Source: Onchidella celtica (Eukaryota; Mollusca; Gastropoda; Systellommatophora; Onchidiidae). Taken from it: DNA of 64,000 nucleotides. Below are positions 1-9,184 of this stretch, in pieces. Both the position numbers and the translations under genes were made by a program. The number at the start of each line of letters is the position of its first letter. The stretch's first letter is position 1. The notes below the pieces were generated by a model. The model saw only the letters and a program-made list of their open reading frames with translations, ran no database searches and was not told the DNA's origin. The stretch spans positions 42,908,279 through 42,972,278 of the forward strand of contig OZ007571.1 of assembly GCA_963931925.1 (NCBI GenBank). Reading direction: 5' to 3'.

Positions 1-1333
1 TTCATTACTTATCAATTGAAAACAGCCTTCTAGTTATGCTAAACGGTAACATTCTATGAAAGAAAGTTTGTAAAGTAGCTAAGCTTTCCAATCTGTATTA
101 AGTTGTGAGAAATATACATATCGAGATATGATCACCCTTTCCCCTCTGAGTCCCTGTCATTGCAAGAGCATGGCTTTGTGGGTACAATGATCAGGTTTGC
201 GGACTTGGGACCACCTTAGACCCAATAGAAAGGTTAGCCCTAAAAAGGTGTTGTTGTTTTTTTTTTTTTTTTTTCAAAACGGGCAAGAACTTTTCGATGT
301 TTTTTAATGTTTTATCATCTCAGTCGCTTTCTGAGTCGGATGTCTCCATTGGATTGATGACGGTATTCGTTTGAATAAAATGAAGGCCCTCGTTTTGCCA
401 GTATTCTTCCTCCAACCGCGATACATGGTCCTCTCACTTGCAGAAAAATTCTGCAGCAACTGTTTTCAATGCTGCAAGAGTTAGATTTTGGATGTCTGAC
501 AGTTTGAAGGTCTTGTTCTCCAATGTTCCGCATCGTATTGATTTTGATGTTTAATACCACGATGAAAGGAATTCTGAAATTGAAAGATCTCTGACAACGC
601 CTTTGACACCGTGTTGGCCTACCAGTGAACAATCACGAGAGTTTGTTTTTAAACTCACTTTAATCACGTGCTGTACCACATTTTAGTGGGACTCAAAACC
701 ATGTGTTAAATCATTACAGTAAAGCACCTAAATGTTTACCCTTGTCGGTACTCTCTTTATTTATATACCGCAAATAAAATAAACAAACTCGAAAACTACT
801 TGAATAATTCGGGGGCAAAAAATCTGGGTTAGGATCATCACAAATTTAAGACTCCACGCCAAATTACATTCAAATATCGTCGACGGTTGCAACGCTTCGA
901 GCAGTTTTCTGTGATCGCCTGGGTGAACGGACTATAGCACCTAAATCGCCTGTCTCCCGTCTACCTCCGCCCTACCCCAGTTCTGGTCTTGACATTAACT
1001 AAACGTTTTTTTGTGTTTGTTGGTTGGTAAAGTCGTTACTCATGAATTTAGCCAACATGAATTGTTCAGGTAACAGGAACTGCAAGAATTAAAATTGTTT
1101 TATTATCGGATTTCCCGAGAGAAGCCGTGCTATAATGTCAGCTGAGAATATTCAAAGTCAGATCAATCAAATATACAGTAAAGAAAAGAAATGTAGTCAC
1201 TTGATTTTCCCGGGAGTTGAGACAAAAAGCTGTACACGGAGACCGCGGGAGGGCGCAGCAGCTTCTTCCCAGGTAAGGCGGAGAGTCTCAGCTAATTTCT
1301 GAGTAAGGCCTGTCAAGACTGTATCAGCAGATA
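1..1333. other. Unassigned DNA, no gene seen
   Basis: AT-rich sequence with a T-run near 248-274. A 105-codon minus-strand frame at 315-632 has no family resemblance that I recognise and its composition does not look protein-like. No tRNA, splice-bounded exon or repeat end was found. Confidence 0.5.
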
Positions 1334-1471
1334 GGTCAAAATTGGGCAAAAAGAAAAGGTAGTATGTTGCGATTTTCTGTCTTCTCTTTAGTTTGCTTTG
1401 TATTGTTTGGGTTTTATTTCTCACGCAGGGTTTCGCAACATACAACCTTTTCTTTTTGCCCAATTTTGACC
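1334..1471. repeat. Hairpin: 39-bp inverted repeat with 60-bp loop
   Basis: Arms 1334-1372 and 1433-1471 are reverse complements with a single mismatch; the arms begin GGTCAAAATTGGGC. Such a clean palindrome suggests a small foldback MITE or a recent hairpin duplication. Beyond the arms the similarity fades, and no target duplication is evident. Confidence 0.85.
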
Positions 1472-2414
1472 TTGCTTATAGCCCTGCTGCGACCCCACAG
1501 TTTTTCTGTGGTTTTTATGATATTTCGCGATTCAGCGGACATGACGCAGCAAATGAAACGTGCGGTGGGCGAGGGAACAGGAGGCCAGCAGTGAATTGTT
1601 TATGTCTTGGTTGGTTGCCTGCTAGACACGGCTCAGATGATCACAATGCAGATGTGTGTATTTTAAGTGAGTTACGGACGTCAATAATCATAAAATTTAC
1701 ATCATGTGGGTTTTTTTGTGTGTGTTTGTTTGTTTTTTTTGTATTAATAATCACCAATGAGCGGCAAGGACATTAAAATGACATTTGCTCATACAAAAAT
1801 TGTGAACAATGGAATAGGGCAGAAGAACAAATACATAAATGTAGGTATTTTATCCATTCTTAAAAAGGCGGATGGAGGTGTCGTTTCTCGCGTAACAGAA
1901 AAGGCAAACACGTGTTACGACACAAGGGGTTTTTAGTCTCCAAATAATTAGCATTCTATTTCCAAGTGAATGTTGTTACAAGCACCTACGCCCCCCGCCC
2001 CCTCCCCCCCTCAAGTTTTTTTGGGCTAGGGGTATGTATTTTAAAGCTTTCTATGGCTCTAGAGAACTCCTCCAGAAATACTCCTAACAACAGCCTTAAC
2101 GAATTATTCTTTCACATTTTTTTTTTTTGGTGGAAAGGGTACGGGGAGCCGCGGGTTAGGGAGTGGATAAGAATCAGGGTTGAGGATAAGGACGAGGTTA
2201 GGGATAGCTACGTATATTTTTGCTCCCCTAGAGCGAAACTGTTGGGATTCCGTACGTACTTATATCAACAGCCTTTCCAAATACGCAACTGTGTTTCATA
2301 AAACGCATAGATCTAGGTGAGCATAGACCAGAAAAAGAACTGGATAAAGGGTGACACACGAAGATGAAAATGGGTGGCAAAAGATGAAAAAGTGAAGGAG
2401 GATCGAAAGAGGAA
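1472..2414. other. Unassigned DNA
   Basis: No supported gene. Contains C-, T- and G-rich runs (for example around 1985-2010 and 2118-2131) and frames that look like random open stretches. Confidence 0.5.
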
Positions 2415-2540
2415 GGTGAGGGGTGTAGGTAAGGTGAGGGGTGTAGGTAAGGTGAGGGGTGTAGGTAAGGTGAGGGGTGTAGGTAAAGTGAGGGGTGTAG
2501 GTAAGGTGAGGGGTGTAGGTAAGGTGAGGGGTGTAGGTAA
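2415..2540. repeat. 18-bp minisatellite, 7 copies
   Basis: Seven head-to-tail copies of GGTGAGGGGTGTAGGTAA start at 2415, 2433, 2451, 2469, 2487, 2505 and 2523, with only one visible substitution. Because 18 is divisible by 3, open frames appear on both strands (repeats reading VRGVGK and TPHLTY). These are artefacts of the array, not genes. Confidence 0.95.
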
Positions 2541-3682
2541 GGTGTTGGGCCAAGGACGGGATTAATTAGGAAAGGCAAAAGAGGCTTAGGATAAGGCGGA
2601 ATGAAAGAATGAAATGTGTGTGTGTGGTGTGTGTGTGTGGTGGGGGGGGGGCAGGAGTTTGATGTTCACAAGATAGTATACATGCATGCAATTACTTCCA
2701 TGGCCTGCCCAGTCCATTGCCGTTCATAAAACGGTTGGACATTTTAGCTAGTAATGATAGTAATAAAAACAAAAGTAGGATTTTGCCCAATTCCCACTGA
2801 AACAATTTACACGTAGGGAGGAAGGAAATCTTTACAGGAGCTCATAATTATAATAAGAATATACCTTTTTAAAACCTCTAAATTCTGTTGGACATCTTAG
2901 CAACGGATTCAGTGGGCTTCGTCTCATCGCTGGAAACGACACAGGTAAAACATAATACTTGCTTTGACAGGTCCATCTCTAAAGAATGGAATGGTACTTA
3001 GAAGTCAAGACACAACTGATTTACTTATAGATGTTAGTTCCTGTCTCAAGCGGACTCCTTGGTTGATCCACAGACTGCCTGAGTTGACTGATAAATTAAT
3101 AAAAGCGGAAGAATTATCCCACCGCGTGAAAGAGTTAGTTTTTACAATGGCACTTTTCATATACAAACAGATGCACGAAATGCATTGCACGTGATTTCAG
3201 CCATTTCCTTAGTCATAACAAAACCAGAACTGGAGCTAAATCTGAAGGAAAAAAAAAGTCGGGGGGGGGGGGGGGAGATGGTGAATGGACGTCACAACAA
3301 ACTAACTAGTTACATGTTCATTCTAGAATGATTCAGTTATTGAACCCTCCCCCCCCCCTTCCCCCACCCCCGGTCCCCTCCCAAACTCCTCATTACGGTA
3401 CTCCCGCAAGCATGATGACGAGAAAGCAGAAAGCCATTCATTGGAAACCAGAGTCACAAAATTATACACACGGGTACAGGCTGGATTATCTTGTGTTATT
3501 GTGGCCGCCGTCACGAGTGTTATGTACATCTGATTCTATCGCCGTCTGTGTGTGGTTAACTTTATTGTTGTTTGTGGCCATTAGACAATGGCGTAGTTTA
3601 CATTGCTAGTACAAACATCAATATCGTCATTGCCTGAGACTAGAATAAAATCAAGTTGGCGGCACGTAATTACTGTAAAACA
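2541..3682. other. Unassigned DNA with GT, poly-G and poly-C runs
   Basis: Holds a GT-rich run near 2615-2650, a G-run near 3260-3276 and C-runs near 3347-3374. Short open frames at 2964-3194 and 3328-3609 have no recognised domain or splice context. Confidence 0.45.
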
Positions 3683-3814
3683 ATCTATCTATCTGTCTAT
3701 CTGTCTGTCTGTCTGTCTATCTATCTGTCTATCTATCTATCAATCTGTCTATCTATCTATCAATCAATCAATCTATCAATCAATCAATCTATCCATCCAT
3801 CCATCCATCCATCC

Positions 3815-3893
<79 letters not shown>
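3683..3893. repeat. (TATC)n/(ATCC)n tetranucleotide array, left part
   Basis: Runs of CTAT, CTGT, CAAT and CATC units. The array stops abruptly at the TG that begins the LTR at 3894, and the same array type resumes at 13843 after the other LTR. The two pieces are therefore one locus split by element A. Open frames reading SIYLSIYL are shadows of the repeat. Confidence 0.95.
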
Positions 3894-3894
<1 letters not shown>

Positions 3895-4484
3895 GTCATA
3901 ATCAAATGTAATTGGTGTGAGGTCAGTGGTCAAGGGGAAATAACCGAATTAATTATAGAGAGGAGGTGAATAAATATAACATGTGAAGTACGTCAGTTGT
4001 AGATAAGGACGGTGTTTTTTTGATGACGTCATTTTAAGCAAGAGGGAACTATTGAACAACAGGAAGGCGTAGATAAACAGCAGTATGCTAGTAGATAGAA
4101 TATCACTGGTGTTATGGTGAATGGGCTATAGATAATCAGATATATACTACTGATATTAAAATGTAAAGATAATGTGCTATCGATGAAGATTAACACCCGT
4201 TTTCAACGTGGGGGTGAGAACTATTTATTTGTCTACGTCACTTAACCGTTAAGGCGTATTGATAATATAGGCAGCCGAGAGAGCAGCTGACCGGGGGACT
4301 TCACTCCGTGCATAGCCTTCCCTGTGTGTAGGAGTCAGTTGCATCCTACTTGAGTGGATGATTGTAATATTTACCAATACAACATGACTAGATGTTGATC
4401 TTGTCATTTATATTCATAAGCTTGACATGACTATATGGCCTTTAGCGTCTTTACAGACGGTCTTAGCAGCTAGAATATTCACTT

Positions 4485-6497
4485 TCACTTTGACTGACAG
4501 CTTCTCTCGTGGCTTATTCTACCAATGTTTGACCCGAGAGTGCGATGGCAATGATTGCAGGTCAGTCTTTTGGGTTCACTTTGGCGAGTGTTTTCATTCC
4601 GCCTCTGTCGTTTTGTCAGGTATGTTTCTTTTGCCTTGAAGTCTATTGCGAGCGTGCCACTGCGCAATTTTTGTCTCCATCTGCTTCGATCACTTGCAAG
4701 GTTCTCCCATTCATTGGGGTCGATGTTGAATGCTTTCATAGTGACCTTGCAAGTGTCTTTGAATCGCAGATGTGGCCTACCTCTGGGTCGGTTGCCAGTA
4801 GCAAGTTCCCCGTAGAGAATTTGTCTGGGGATGCGATCATTTTCCATACGGTGGAGATGTCCAAGCCACCGCAGTCTTTTTTTGCCTAGGAGAGCCTGAG
4901 TTGATGGAATGTTGGCTCGGCTCAGAACTTCGATATTTGAGATCCTGTCTTGCCACTTGATCTTGAGAATTTTGCGTAGGCAGCGCAGGTGGAAGGAGTT
5001 GAGGGATCTTTCATGTTTGGAGTAGGTGGTCCATGTCTCTGAGCCATACAGCAGGGTGCTTAGGACGCAAGTTTGGTACACGAGTACCTTTGTTTTGATG
5101 GTCAGCTTGCTATTGTTCCACACCCTTTTTGAGAGTTTGCCAAAAGCTGTGGCCGCCTTTCCTATTCTGGCATTTATTTCAGTTGTTATGTCTGTGCTAC
5201 CACTGATGGTTGAGCCTAGGTAGCAGAATTTTCCCACTTGCTCCAGAGGAGAGCCATTCAGCATGATTGGGTTGGGGTTTCTCAAGCCTTGTGTCAAAAC
5301 TACAGTTTTTGAGACACTGATCTTTAGCATGAATTTGTCACAGGCTTTGGCAAGGCTATTGATGAGAGCCTGGAGCGTGGTTTCATCGTGGGCCACGATT
5401 GCAGCATCATCTGCGAAGAGGAGCTCTTGTAACATAAAATGCTCTGTACGAGATTTTGCTTTTAGTCTGGCAACATTAAAAATGGAGCCGTCCACTCTGG
5501 TGTTAATAAGTACTCCACCTGAACATTGACCAAAGGCATTCTTGAGTAGGGCTGCAAAATATATACCAAATAAGGTAGGAGCAAGAACACATCCCTGCTT
5601 CACACCGCTGTTTACAGCAAATGAATTGGATGTGCAGCCCTCAAAGTTGACACATGCCCTCATGTCAGTGTGGAAGGATGCAATAAGTTTTAGCAATGTT
5701 GGTGGACAGCCTATGGATTTAAGGACTGCATACAGGCCAGATCGGCTTACGGTGTCGAAAGCCTTTGTTAGGTCCACAAAGCATGTTATAAGCGGCCTGT
5801 TTTGTTCTTTACATTTTTCTTGGATTTGCCGAAGTGCAAATATCATGTCAATAGTTGATCGTTTGCTTCGAAAGCCACATTGTGTTTCTGGTAAGACTTT
5901 TTCCGCCAGTTGTTGAAGGCGGCAGAGGATGACGCGAGCAAAAGCCTTTCCAGTAATGCTGAGGAGGGATATGCCTCGATAGTTGTTGCAGTCGCCTTTG
6001 TCTCCTTTGTTCTTGTAAAGTGTGACAATTTTGGCGTCTCTCATATCATGTGGTATCACGCCTTCTTTCCAACACTGCAGTAACAGATTATACAGGTGTG
6101 GTAATAGTGGGCCTTTTAGGTCTTTTAATACCTCTGCAGGAATGTTGTCACTTCCTGTGGCTTTTCCAGCAGACAGGTGGTCGATTGCATTGGAAAGCTC
6201 GACTAAGGAAGGTTCAGCGTCAAGTTCGGCCATTATTGGCAGTTTTTGGAGGTGTTCCTCAAAATCTGGTGGAGTATTTTTCTCAGTTGAATACAACAGA
6301 GAGTAATGCTCTACCCACCTATTCAGTTGTTCATTTTTATCTGTGATGGGTTCACCATTTACAGACTTAAGTGGGGCGCTTTTGGTGATGATTGGCCCAA
6401 GAGCTACTTTCATCTGACTAAAGGCGGTTTTCATATCTCCCTTTTCATTTGCCTCTTGTATGCTGTTACACAAGTCTGCCAGTATTTGTTGGCGCAA
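4485..6497 (-). CDS. LINE reverse transcriptase with C-terminal zinc finger
   Basis: 670-codon frame. The reverse transcriptase domain shows PAEVLKDL, YRGISLLS, CGFRSKRSTIDMIF, FVDLTKAFDTV, GVKQGCVLAPTLF and the catalytic LLFADDAAIV near residue 365. This is followed by the thumb and RTE-type tail with LLYGSETWT, RWLGHLHRM and RPRGRPHLRFKD. The last about 25 residues form a CxxC...HxxxxC zinc finger, common in this LINE group. It polymerises cDNA from the nicked target end (target-primed reverse transcription). The frame overlaps the endonuclease frame by 67 nt in a different phase. Relatives encode both on one ORF, so a single one-base shift between about 6431 and 6497 probably separates them here. 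No stops were seen inside the domain. Confidence 0.93.
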   Translation of the reverse strand: MRQQILADLCNSIQEANEKGDMKTAFSQMKVALGPIITKSAPLKSVNGEPITDKNEQLNRWVEHYSLLYSTEKNTPPDFEEHLQKLPIMAELDAEPSLVELSNAIDHLSAGKATGSDNIPAEVLKDLKGPLLPHLYNLLLQCWKEGVIPHDMRDAKIVTLYKNKGDKGDCNNYRGISLLSITGKAFARVILCRLQQLAEKVLPETQCGFRSKRSTIDMIFALRQIQEKCKEQNRPLITCFVDLTKAFDTVSRSGLYAVLKSIGCPPTLLKLIASFHTDMRACVNFEGCTSNSFAVNSGVKQGCVLAPTLFGIYFAALLKNAFGQCSGGVLINTRVDGSIFNVARLKAKSRTEHFMLQELLFADDAAIVAHDETTLQALINSLAKACDKFMLKISVSKTVVLTQGLRNPNPIMLNGSPLEQVGKFCYLGSTISGSTDITTEINARIGKAATAFGKLSKRVWNNSKLTIKTKVLVYQTCVLSTLLYGSETWTTYSKHERSLNSFHLRCLRKILKIKWQDRISNIEVLSRANIPSTQALLGKKRLRWLGHLHRMENDRIPRQILYGELATGNRPRGRPHLRFKDTCKVTMKAFNIDPNEWENLASDRSRWRQKLRSGTLAIDFKAKETYLTKRQRRNENTRQSEPKRLTCNHCHRTLGSNIGRISHERSCQSK

Positions 6498-7699
6498 CGT
6501 CTTACCTCCAGCTGAAGTTTAGCTTTTGCATTTTTCAAACAAGTTTTTGTACTCTGATTGCAATTTTTGTTATACTCATTGAAAGCAGATTTCTTTTGCT
6601 CAATGAGAGGTAGGAGAATTTCGCTGTTCTGGGCTACCCAGTCGTTGTTTGAAACTTTATGCTGTCCAAAAGACTTGATGGCACAGTCATGAATTTTTGA
6701 ACTGAGAGTGTTCCATGTTTCATCTACCGAGTCACATTGGGTGACATTATCCATGCTTTCAGCAAATAACTTTTCAAATGACTTTCTATTTGATTCATCT
6801 CTGATTGCTGTTACATTGATCTTAGGGATTGAAGGGGCTTTTGATCTGTATATTTTCTTGGCCGAAATTTTGATTTTGCTGACTACCAGTGCATGGTCGG
6901 TGTCACAGTCAGCACTGTGGAGGGAACGAGTTATTTTTATACAGCCCAAACTCTTCCTCCTTGAGAGAATAAGATCTAATTGATGCCAATGGCCAGACCT
7001 GGGGTGGCGCCATGATGTTCTTTGGCATCTCTTAAGGTCAAAGTACGTGTTTGTAACACATAATGAGTTTACGGAGCATAGCTCCAGAAGGCGCTGCCCG
7101 TTTTCGTTGATGTTGCCAATGCCGAAGTGCCCAATGCACTTTGGCCATGCGGAGTGATCTGCTCCCACTCGAGCGTTAAAGTCACCCAGAATTAGCAGGC
7201 CTTCGGTGAGAGGGATGTTGTGGAGAGTCCTCTGCAATGCCTCGTAGAAAATGTCTTTGGTTTCGTCAGAGGAGGTAAGTGTTGGGGCATAGACACAGAT
7301 AATGTTGGTAAAACCAGACCGGGTGTTCAGTCTGAGTGTCATGATGCGTTCTGACACTCCAATTGGAGTTGCGATCGAATTGATAAGGGAGTTTTTTATG
7401 GCGAAGCCCACGCCGTGGATTCTCGGCTGTTCGCTGCTAAGGCCCTGCCAGAAGAAGGTGTAGTTTTCTTCTTTGACTGACCCGGAGTCGGGAAGTCGAG
7501 TTTCTTGAAGGGCAGCGATGTCGATGTTTAGTAGCTGAAGTTCTCGATCAATAATTTGGGATTTCCTGATGGAGTCAATATCAGTGAGATCTTGCTGTTG
7601 CAAGCCTGGGCGCATTGTTCTGACGTTCCAGGTACCAAGTTTCAGTATTTTTCTGTTTTTGCCAGGTGCACACTTTACGTCAGCTTTTCGACTTTTGGT
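6431..7699 (-). CDS. LINE apurinic/apyrimidinic-type endonuclease
   Basis: Exonuclease-endonuclease-phosphatase fold that nicks the target DNA. Motifs in order are GTWNVRT (first catalytic Asn), IAALQETRLP (catalytic Glu), ILGDFNARVG, SWRHPRSGHWHQLDLI and SADCDTDHALV (catalytic Asp-His). The first Met is at 7615. The conserved GTWNVRT motif lies just upstream of it and the frame is open to about 7699, so 7615 is not the natural start and the true start is unclear. The frame ends at 6431, inside the start of the reverse-transcriptase frame. The most likely reading is one APE-RT protein split by a single frame change. Confidence 0.9.
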   Translation of the reverse strand, partial: TKSRKADVKCAPGKNRKILKLGTWNVRTMRPGLQQQDLTDIDSIRKSQIIDRELQLLNIDIAALQETRLPDSGSVKEENYTFFWQGLSSEQPRIHGVGFAIKNSLINSIATPIGVSERIMTLRLNTRSGFTNIICVYAPTLTSSDETKDIFYEALQRTLHNIPLTEGLLILGDFNARVGADHSAWPKCIGHFGIGNINENGQRLLELCSVNSLCVTNTYFDLKRCQRTSWRHPRSGHWHQLDLILSRRKSLGCIKITRSLHSADCDTDHALVVSKIKISAKKIYRSKAPSIPKINVTAIRDESNRKSFEKLFAESMDNVTQCDSVDETWNTLSSKIHDCAIKSFGQHKVSNNDWVAQNSEILLPLIEQKKSAFNEYNKNCNQSTKTCLKNAKAKLQLEVRRCANKYWQTCVTAYKRQMKREI

Positions 7700-8376
7700 C
7701 TAGCTCCAACCACCTTATGAAGCAGGCTGACGTGGCGGAACAACACCCAACTGCCTGGGGGCTGCCCAGGTTACGGCGGGCGGTAGTTGATCAATGCAGC
7801 TGAAAAGCCGCTCCCACCGACAGAGGGGACCCCTGGCGCTCATCCGTACGCCAAATGGATTGAGCTTATCACCGGTAACTGCCACCTCCCGTGTTGTGCC
7901 CATCCGTAACGGATGGCTGGAGTGTCCTCTCCAAATCGGAAATGGGTGGGCTTATAGAGGAGAGACAGACGCTTGCCAAGCCCGAGCAAACGCCTCCTCG
8001 TTTTGCTGCCTTGCCTGGGCTATTTTTAAGAGATGGTGCTTTGCCCAGAGGCACCACCCCTCTCTCTGCCATTCTAGTTAAACCCAAGGGAGAGACCAGG
8101 TCAATACATTTGGAACTAGTCCGGCTGCAGGAGATGCTGGAAGCCAGTTTGATGCAGTTCTCCCTGACAACCACCTTCGGGTCTCCACTCCTGATTTTCT
8201 GTCTGGGTTTACTCCCATAGCCTTTGCTATCATAGCAACACACAAGGCAGTGTGGTATTTGTATTCAGGGTTACCTTCCCCTAGTCTTCCTCTCTCCCGA
8301 GATGACCCACAAGACAGTGGGGGTGACAGTAGCAGGCTGTATTGTGTACTGTCATACAATAGCAGAAAACTCTGGC
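7700..8376 (-). other. Probable 5' UTR of the RTE-type LINE
   Basis: Noticeably GC-richer than the surrounding DNA. Frames at 7869-8243 and 8078-8389 are open but carry no domain I recognise, and one runs past the target duplication into the LTR, so it is not a real gene. Confidence 0.6.
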
Positions 8377-9184
8377 CTTGACATGACACCGCTTTGATAT
8401 ATTGTTTCTGGCCTTAGTGCCAGACCAATCGTAAGTAATCGAAGATAGAATCTCTTGATGGCATCGACAGTGAATGAAACGTACGACATTTATCCGTTAG
8501 GAGAGTCTTGAAGGAACCCACCAGGAGTGAATGCAAAATTAAACTGCCATCTAGACCAGCATCTAGAACTAATGTATGAAATGTATGACTAACTGTGATT
8601 GAATTATCTGGGTGAGGCTGGGAAATGCCAGCCCATCCTAGAGCTAGATATATCTAGATATCTAGATCTCTGTACTTAACTGGGCCGACGTCACTTGTCG
8701 TTGACGGGCTCGTTCTCTACTAGAATTGTAGGCAGAATATCCCATATGACATTATGTATTCAGAGACTGTAATTGTCATCCAATAAGTAATCTAGTTTTT
8801 AGATATATATACCTAATAGATCTAGTTTAAGCAGATAATTAGTGAGTCCAGAGTTAAATGTTATTAGAGAAAGTATAGAGCTAGACTTAGAAGGAAGTTT
8901 TATTAATTATGGATGTGATGCCACAGATGTTTATCCTTATTAATTAATTAGATCTAGTCGAGATTGTTAGTGTCTTTATTATAAATAAATGTGACCCTGC
9001 AGGTCTGATGAATTGAACTTTAATCAGATTGTCTTTTAGTATTTGGAATGGTGTGAAAGTTAGGTCTTAGATGGAATAAATAATAAATCATAAAACTCTC
9101 GATTATAAAAAAATGCAGTCGAACCAACACCCCATCAACACAACATTATGATTCCAGGGAATCCATAACAACTGGGTCATAACA

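Larger units (their letters stand above)
4432..8376 (-). mobile_element. RTE-type non-LTR retrotransposon (LINE), about 3.95 kb
   Basis: Inserted on the minus strand into element A's left LTR with an 11-bp target duplication CTTGACATGAC (4421-4431 and 8377-8387). It carries an apurinic endonuclease and a reverse transcriptase with a C-terminal zinc finger, and lacks a poly-A tail. That matches RTE-like LINEs, often labelled craniofacial development protein 2-like in databases. The 5' part (about 7700-8376 on the minus strand) has no recognised domain and is probably 5' UTR. The element looks near full length and recent, since it sits inside an already young LTR. Confidence 0.9.
3894..9184 (+). 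repeat. 5' LTR of element A (interrupted by LINE)
   Basis: LTR parts 3894-4431 and 8388-9184 add up to 1335 bp, exactly the length of the right LTR. The interruption is the minus-strand LINE plus one copy of its target duplication. The right LTR serves as the empty site: it reads straight through CTTGACATGAC into ACCGCTTTG. Confidence 0.92.

Noticed and set aside
315-632. Minus-strand frame as a host gene
   Set aside because: Low-complexity Arg/Ser-rich frame without motifs, splice signals or family resemblance.
2228-2578. Repetitive proteins (HLTYTP and VRGVGK repeats) at the minisatellite
   Set aside because: They are translations of an 18-bp tandem repeat, open on both strands because the unit is a multiple of three.
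3603-3911. Long YLSIYLSI-type frames
   Set aside because: Produced by the tetranucleotide array; no gene context.
4545-7616. Plus-strand frames across the LINE
   Set aside because: Antisense shadows of the endonuclease and RT frames; no domains.
7869-8389. Possible ORF1 of the LINE
   Set aside because: No recognised domain, overlapping frames on both strands, and one crosses the insertion border.
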